DNA of 18,155 nucleotides from an uncultured Litorilinea sp. (lineage in GTDB: Bacteria; Chloroflexota; Anaerolineae; Caldilineales; Caldilineaceae), in NCBI GenBank assembly GCA_937922105.1, contig CAKZVN010000210.1, positions 1 through 18,155 on the forward strand, read 5' to 3'. A program made the translations under genes and the position numbers. The notes beneath the pieces are model-generated. The model was given only the letters and a program-made list of their open reading frames with translations. It did no database searches and was not told the origin of the DNA. Shown piece after piece: positions 13,839-18,155 of the stretch (within the stretch, counting starts at the first letter, position 1; the number at the start of each line of letters is the position of its first letter).

Positions 13839-14879
13839 ATGAACGCTGCGGTGGTTAGCGCCAACTATGGGTTTGCCGAAGCGGAGCGGAGCGCCGTCGA
13901 GGAGCGCACGCTGACCTATATTGCGGCGATCAGCGAGGCGCTGCGCGAAGAGATGGCGCGTGACCCGAATGTACTGATCATGGGCGAAGATGTGGCGGAC
14001 CCGTTTGGCGGTGCGTTTAAGGTGACCAAAGGGCTGTCGGATGAGTTCGGGACACGACGCGTGCTCAACATGCCCATGGCGGAACTCGGCTTTATCGGTG
14101 CGGCAACCGGGATGGCGCTGATGGGGTTGCGCCCGGTAGTGGAGATGCAATTTGCCGACTTTATCAGCGCAGGGTTTGACTCTATCGTGCAGTTTGCCGC
14201 GACCAATTACTACCGGTGGCAGGGAGCCGTCCCCTGGGTGATCCGTGCGCCCAGCGACGGTGGGCTGCGGTCCGGGCCGTTTCATAGCCAGAACCCTGAA
14301 GCCTGGTTTGTCCACGCGCCAGGGTTGAAGGTGGTCGCGCCTGCGACCCCGGCGGATGCGAAGGGGCTGCTCATTGCAGCGATTCGCGACAATAACCCGG
14401 TGATCTATTTCGAAAGCAAGCCGCTCTATCGCAGTCTGAAAGGCTATGTACCGCCGGGCGAGCATGTAACGCCCATCGGGGTAGCACAGACGATGCGCCA
14501 GGGCGACGACGTGACCATCATCACTTATGGCGCGCAGGTGCATCAGGCGCTGGAAGCAGCCCAAACGCTTGCCGTAGAGGGCATCGAGTGCGAGGTGCTG
14601 GATTTACGCACGCTTAAGCCGCTGGATGAGGAGGCGATCTTGGCAGCGGCGACCAAGACGGGCAAGGTGCTGATTGTCCACAGCGCCAATCGTCTTGCCG
14701 GCGTAGGCGCGGAGGTTGCTGCACTGATTGCCGAGCGGGCCTTCGAGTGGCTAGATGCGCCGATTGCGCGGCTGGGTGGGCTGGATGTGCCGATTCCCTT
14801 TAGCCCGCCGCTGGAGGATGCGTATCGCCCGAACGCAGCGAAGATTGCGCGAATGGCGCGGGAGTTGGCGCGCTTTTGA
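13839..14879 (+). CDS. 2-oxoacid dehydrogenase E1 component, beta subunit
   Basis: This is the beta half of the heterotetrameric E1 and carries the glutamate that activates thiamine diphosphate (Glu82 in PMAELGFIGAATGMALMG). Other conserved text is VLIMGEDVADPFGGAFKVTKGL, VVEMQFADFISAGFDSIV and SGPFHSQNPEAWFVHAPGLK, followed by a transketolase C-terminal domain (VTIITYGAQVHQALEAA, EVLDLRTLKPLD). The length of 346 residues includes about 20 extra N-terminal residues compared with common relatives. GGAGG lies at 13822-13826. The chosen ATG at 13839 is preceded by a four-codon out-of-frame ATG at 13827 that ends in ATGA across the start, which might couple translation. The last codons overlap the next gene. 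Confidence 0.93.
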   Translation: MNAAVVSANYGFAEAERSAVEERTLTYIAAISEALREEMARDPNVLIMGEDVADPFGGAFKVTKGLSDEFGTRRVLNMPMAELGFIGAATGMALMGLRPVVEMQFADFISAGFDSIVQFAATNYYRWQGAVPWVIRAPSDGGLRSGPFHSQNPEAWFVHAPGLKVVAPATPADAKGLLIAAIRDNNPVIYFESKPLYRSLKGYVPPGEHVTPIGVAQTMRQGDDVTIITYGAQVHQALEAAQTLAVEGIECEVLDLRTLKPLDEEAILAAATKTGKVLIVHSANRLAGVGAEVAALIAERAFEWLDAPIARLGGLDVPIPFSPPLEDAYRPNAAKIARMARELARF

Positions 14880-15535
14880 TCAAGCTGGCAACGCTTTGTT
14901 ATGTGCGTCATGCCGGGCGCACGTTGATGTTGCACCGCGTCAAGAAAGCCAATGATATGCACGCGGGCAAATGGAACGGTCTTGGCGGCAAGCTGGAAGC
15001 CGGCGAGACGCCTGAAGAGTGCGCGATCCGGGAGGTGTATGAGGAGAGCGGTCTTCGCTGGATCGCGCCGCGGCTATGCGGGGTGATCAGCTTTCCGCAG
15101 TTCAACGGCGGCGATGATTGGTATACGTTTGTGTTTAGCGGCGGTCGCTTCACCGGTGAGTTGATCGAGTCGGCGGAGGGTCACCTGGCTTGGATCGAGG
15201 ATGAGCGCCTGTTCGAGTTGAACCTATGGCCCGGTGACCGTATTTTTATGCGGTGGCTGGACGAGCCGCGGTTTTTCTCGGCCAAATTCGTCTATGTAGC
15301 GGGTGAATTGACGAAGTATGAGGTGCTCTTCTATACTCACGGCGGGGAGATCGAGCAGCGGAGTGAGTTGCTCGCACCGGTCCGTGCGGCGCAACGCTTG
15401 GGGGCGACGGCTGCGGTTGGACGACAGGCTGATGAGGACCCGCAGTGTTGGCTGTGCGCAGGGCCTGTGTTGAAGCGGCACTGCAAGATTATCTGTACGG
15501 TGTGCGGCTTTACGCGGGATTGCAGCGATCCGTAG
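14876..15535 (+). CDS. NUDIX hydrolase with C-terminal zinc ribbon
   Basis: The N-terminal half is a NUDIX pyrophosphohydrolase resembling MutT/8-oxo-dGTPase proteins (MIKLATLCYVRHAGRTLMLHR). The NUDIX box is complete: G38 to E44, then REVYEESGL (52-60), with the metal-binding glutamates in place. After about residue 160 a low-complexity linker leads to a cysteine-rich tail, C191-x2-C194 and C203, C207-x2-C210, C216, ending in RDCSDP. This resembles a small zinc ribbon (R-H-C-K...C-x-x-C-G...C-S-D) found alone in other proteins. The start is a TTG overlapping the E1-beta stop as TTGA; no ATG fits. The total of 219 residues is longer than a simple MutT. Substrate is unproven; sanitising oxidised nucleotides is the family default. 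Confidence 0.88.
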   Translation: MIKLATLCYVRHAGRTLMLHRVKKANDMHAGKWNGLGGKLEAGETPEECAIREVYEESGLRWIAPRLCGVISFPQFNGGDDWYTFVFSGGRFTGELIESAEGHLAWIEDERLFELNLWPGDRIFMRWLDEPRFFSAKFVYVAGELTKYEVLFYTHGGEIEQRSELLAPVRAAQRLGATAAVGRQADEDPQCWLCAGPVLKRHCKIICTVCGFTRDCSDP

Positions 15536-15559
15536 GCTGCGAGAGGTGATCGGTGAGGT

Positions 15560-16345
15560 ATGGGGACGCAAGGCGGACATTGGCTGAGTTTTCTCGGCGG
15601 GCGTAAGAGCCGTGCGTCGAATGGGTTGAGCGCCGAGGCGATCCGGGTGGAAGAACCGGCCGGTGTTGCGCGCCATGCGACGCCGGGCAGCCGCAAGCGC
15701 GAGGAATACGTGGTGATTGGGCTGGGGCGTTTCGGCACGTCGGTGGCGAAAACGCTGGTCAGCTATGGGCACAGCGTGTTGGCGATTGACTCCGACCTGA
15801 ATCGAGTACAGGAGATGAGCAACTCGCTGCCGAATGTGATCCACCTGGACGCCACCAACGTGGATGCGCTGCGCCAAGCCGGTGTGGATGCGTTTGACGT
15901 GGGCTTGGTCTGCATCGGGACGGACTTTGAGAGCAATATCTTGGCGACGGTACTGCTGCGTCGTCTGGGTGTGAAGCGAGTGATCAGCAAGGCGCGTACA
16001 CGCACGCAAAAGGAGATTTTGCTGCGCGTGGGCGCGGATGAGGTGATCCTGCCCGAACATGAGGCTGGGGTGCGGCTGGGGCGCAAGCTGGCAGCCGGTC
16101 ACTTTATTGATTACCTGGAAGTGAGTGCGGATGTGGGGGTGGTGGAGTTGTTGGCGCCGCCTCATTTCTGGGGGCATACCCTGGCGGAGAGCGAGTTACG
16201 CCAACGTTACGGGTTGACTGCGATGGCGGTCCGTCGCGGCAATGAATTGATGGTCAGTCCTAGCGCAAACTTTCGCATTGAACCGAACGACATCCTGGTG
16301 GTGTTGGGTAAGATCGAGGACGCGGAGCGGCTGAGCGCCTATTGA
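15560..16345 (+). CDS. TrkA/KtrA-type RCK regulator of potassium uptake
   Basis: This is a cytosolic nucleotide-sensing subunit that normally gates a TrkH/KtrB potassium channel. The Rossmann (RCK_N) domain starts near residue 50 with VVIGLGRFGTSVAKTL (glycine motif 54-59) and AIDSD at 75-79, typical of NAD(H)- or nucleotide-binding TrkA. RCK_C spans about residues 185-257 (VVELLAPPHFWGHTLAE to DILVVLGKIED). Usual KtrA proteins are about 220 residues; this one has 261 because of a 48-residue N-terminal extension, basic and probably disordered. The ATG at 15560 has GTGAGG very close upstream and a better AGAGGTGAT 18 bases upstream. A later start is conceivable, but none fits the RCK domain better. 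No channel subunit gene is present in the window. Confidence 0.88.
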   Translation: MGTQGGHWLSFLGGRKSRASNGLSAEAIRVEEPAGVARHATPGSRKREEYVVIGLGRFGTSVAKTLVSYGHSVLAIDSDLNRVQEMSNSLPNVIHLDATNVDALRQAGVDAFDVGLVCIGTDFESNILATVLLRRLGVKRVISKARTRTQKEILLRVGADEVILPEHEAGVRLGRKLAAGHFIDYLEVSADVGVVELLAPPHFWGHTLAESELRQRYGLTAMAVRRGNELMVSPSANFRIEPNDILVVLGKIEDAERLSAY

Positions 16346-16416
16346 CGGCGCGGGCTGTCCGGCGCTTCGTTCACCGACGCCCCGGATGCAAACTGCAAGA
16401 AATTGAGCCGGCTGTG

Positions 16417-17736
16417 ATGAGAGTATTGAGTGTGGAGGCGGCGCAGAAGACAATTCTGCGCCGCGCTGCTTGGGATGAGATGGAGGTGCCGTCCGCTGTG
16501 TTGGACCGGATCGAGCGCACCTTCGGCGAGCGTATCGGCCCGGATGAGGCGGTGCGGCGCATTCTGCGCGATGTGCGTAGCCGGGGCGATGCGGCGGTGC
16601 TGGAGTGGTCGCAGCGGCTGGACGGGAGCAGCGCAGGGCTGGTGGTGGACGCCGCCGCGCTCGCCGAGGCAACGGCCCAGGTGGAGTCGTCCCTGCTGGA
16701 GGCGATGCAGTTGGCTGCGCAGCGCATCGAGGCCTTTCACCGTCGCCAACCGGCGCTCAGTTGGATTCACAACGACGAGGAAGGCACGGTCGGACAATTG
16801 GTGCGACCGATTGAGCGCGTCGGTGTCTATATTCCGGGCGGTACGGCGCCGTTGTTCAGTTCGCTGTTGATGACCGCGATCCCGGCACGTGTGGCAGGGG
16901 TGGACCAGTTGGTCTTGATCACGCCGCCGCAGCGTGCAACGGGGCTGCCCCATCCGACGATTTTAGCCGCGGCGCAGATTGCAGGGTGCGACGCCGTCTA
17001 TGTGGCGGGGGGCGCGCAGGCGATTGCCGCGCTTGCCTTCGGGACGGAGACGATCCCCGCGGTGGACAAAATCTGTGGGCCGGGCAATCTCTTTACGACG
17101 CTGGCGAAGCGCCAGGTGTTCGGTTTGGTGGGGATTGACGGCTTGCCGGGACCGACGGAGACGCTGGTGATCGCGGATGAGTCTGCGGACCCGCAACTGG
17201 CGGCTGCGGACCTCTTGGCGCAGGCCGAGCATGATGTATTAGCGCGCGCGATTTTGTTGACGCCCAGCCAGACAACAGCAGCGGCAGTGCAGGCTGCGGT
17301 GATGGCGCAATTGGAGGAACTGGGGCGGTCCGAGATCATCGCCGGCGCGCTGGCGCAGGGCAGCGGAATTGTCGTGACGGAATCACTGGAGCAGGCGTTT
17401 GACCTTTCCAACCAATTTGCGCCGGAGCATCTTTGCTTGTTGATCAACGAGCCGTGGAGCTATCTGGGGCGCGTGCGTCACGCGGGCGGCGTCTTTTTGG
17501 GGGAACGCAGCTTTGAGGTATTGGGCGACTATGTGGCGGGGCCTAGCCACGTGATGCCGACGGGCGGGACGGCGCGTTTTGCCGGGCCGGTGAATGTGTT
17601 GGACTTTGTGAAGCTGGTGAGCGTGATCGGTCTCAATGCGCGCGCGTTGGCAGCCATCGGGCCGGCGGCGGCGCGCATGGCGCACGCAGAGGGCTTGACC
17701 GCGCACGCCGCGGCGGTGACACGACGGTTGGCTTGA
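16417..17736 (+). CDS. hisD: Histidinol dehydrogenase
   Basis: This zinc enzyme catalyses the last two steps of histidine synthesis, L-histidinol to L-histidine, with two NAD+ molecules. The 439-residue length is normal. All key residues can be matched to E. coli HisD (in brackets): Gln269 (259), His272 (262), Glu337 and His338 (326 and 327, acid/base), Asp371 (360) and His430 (419). Family stretches GVYIPGGTAPLFSSLLM, ICGPGNLFTTLAKRQVFG and HAGGVFLGERSFEVLGDY are present. I used the ATG at 16417 because the family starts there; the frame stays open to a TTG at 16342 overlapping the previous stop, so a longer form is possible. No strong ribosome binding site is seen. It is followed by hisC after 38 bases. 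Confidence 0.95.
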   Translation: MRVLSVEAAQKTILRRAAWDEMEVPSAVLDRIERTFGERIGPDEAVRRILRDVRSRGDAAVLEWSQRLDGSSAGLVVDAAALAEATAQVESSLLEAMQLAAQRIEAFHRRQPALSWIHNDEEGTVGQLVRPIERVGVYIPGGTAPLFSSLLMTAIPARVAGVDQLVLITPPQRATGLPHPTILAAAQIAGCDAVYVAGGAQAIAALAFGTETIPAVDKICGPGNLFTTLAKRQVFGLVGIDGLPGPTETLVIADESADPQLAAADLLAQAEHDVLARAILLTPSQTTAAAVQAAVMAQLEELGRSEIIAGALAQGSGIVVTESLEQAFDLSNQFAPEHLCLLINEPWSYLGRVRHAGGVFLGERSFEVLGDYVAGPSHVMPTGGTARFAGPVNVLDFVKLVSVIGLNARALAAIGPAAARMAHAEGLTAHAAAVTRRLA

Positions 17737-17761
17737 GAACACAACTGCACGACAACTGGGC

Positions 17762-17767
17762 AGGAGG
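17762..17767 (+). promoter_or_regulatory. Ribosome binding site of hisC
   Basis: AGGAGG stands seven bases before the GTG at 17775. It is one of the strongest Shine-Dalgarno sites in the plus-strand operon and decides the GTG start of hisC over the internal GTG at 17787. Confidence 0.85.
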
Positions 17768-17774
17768 TAGCTCT

Positions 17775-18155
17775 GTGGCGGGGAATGTGGCGGGAACCGG
17801 CGGGTTTGATGTGCGCGCGCTGGTGCGCTCGGAGATCGCGCAGTTGGAGGCCTATACGCCCATCCAGCCCTTTGAGGTGCTCAGCAAGCGTCTGGGGATT
17901 GCAGCACGCGAGATTGTGAAGCTGGATGCCAATGAGAATCCCTACGGGCCGGTTCCGACGGTGGTGGAGGCATTGGCAGAGTACGGCTATTATCACATTT
18001 ACCCCGACCCGGAGCAGAGCGAACTGCGCGCGGCATTGAGCGATTATGTGGGAGTGCCGGCGGAAAATATTCTGGCGAGCCACGGCGCGGACGAGATGCT
18101 GGACTATTTGTGCAGGCTCTTTCTGTGTGGCGGGGACGCGATCGTGGATTGCCCG
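17775..18155 (+). CDS. hisC: Histidinol-phosphate aminotransferase (3' end beyond window)
   Basis: This pyridoxal-phosphate enzyme converts imidazole-acetol phosphate to L-histidinol phosphate, two steps before HisD acts. I translated 127 codons from GTG 17775; the frame is open to the window edge. Recognisable text is PIQPFEVLSKRLG, IVKLDANENPYGP, YPDPEQSELRAALSDYVG and ILASHGADEMLDYLCRLF, all diagnostic of the HisC N-terminal half. The ANENPYGP motif binds substrate. The lysine that holds the cofactor lies further downstream and cannot be seen. It sits 38 bases after hisD, suggesting the start of a his gene cluster continuing to the right. Confidence 0.93.
   Translation, partial: MAGNVAGTGGFDVRALVRSEIAQLEAYTPIQPFEVLSKRLGIAAREIVKLDANENPYGPVPTVVEALAEYGYYHIYPDPEQSELRAALSDYVGVPAENILASHGADEMLDYLCRLFLCGGDAIVDCP

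Noticed and set aside
12264..14564. 766-codon open frame on the minus strand
   Set aside because: It is antisense to cmk and the E1 alpha/beta genes. The His/Arg-rich translation is a codon-bias shadow.
15224..16177. 317-codon open frame on the minus strand
   Set aside because: It is antisense to the NUDIX and RCK genes, both with solid motifs; no domain or ribosome binding site seen.

Overview
The window looks like a chromosomal piece of a GC-rich bacterium, most likely Chloroflexota (Anaerolineae/Caldilineae type). That placement is inference from protein style: a lipoprotein with a long Pro-Ala-Ala linker, a Uma2-family protein, an FmdB zinc ribbon, large OppA/OppC variants and the gene mix. 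No rRNA, tRNA, CRISPR array, insertion sequence or phage gene was seen.

Left part (1-9638) is all minus strand. It holds a complete oppA-oppB-oppC-oppD gene set plus a truncated oppF, in that transcription order, for an ABC importer of the peptide/oligosaccharide class. A 450-bp intergenic leader precedes oppA. Upstream of that leader, on the same strand, is a two-gene unit: an L-rhamnose mutarotase (RhaM) followed by an L-fucose/L-arabinose isomerase-family protein. Upstream again are a Uma2-family (DUF820) protein and a small FmdB-type zinc-ribbon protein with a near-consensus promoter. The mutarotase-isomerase pair beside a large Opp-type importer suggests a deoxysugar or oligosaccharide utilisation locus instead of plain peptide uptake. 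This is the most interesting hypothesis in the window.

Right part (about 9883-18155) is all plus strand and tightly packed, probably one long operon: D-Ala-D-Ala carboxypeptidase, RluB/RsuA-type pseudouridine synthase, cytidylate kinase, the alpha and beta subunits of a 2-oxoacid dehydrogenase E1, a NUDIX hydrolase with a C-terminal zinc ribbon, a TrkA/RCK potassium-channel regulator, histidinol dehydrogenase, and the start of histidinol-phosphate aminotransferase. Neighbouring genes touch or overlap, or are separated by at most about 70 bases. The content is housekeeping: cell wall, rRNA modification, nucleotide metabolism, central carbon, ion homeostasis and histidine synthesis.

The two blocks diverge around 9640-9882. 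That stretch holds the promoter of the minus-strand fmdB gene and GC-rich palindromic repeats that obscure the start of the carboxypeptidase gene. I found no clear evidence of a wholly new system. The best leads are the deoxysugar locus, the NUDIX-zinc ribbon fusion, the Uma2 protein that seems to lack its catalytic lysine, and an orphan E1 pair without E2/E3.
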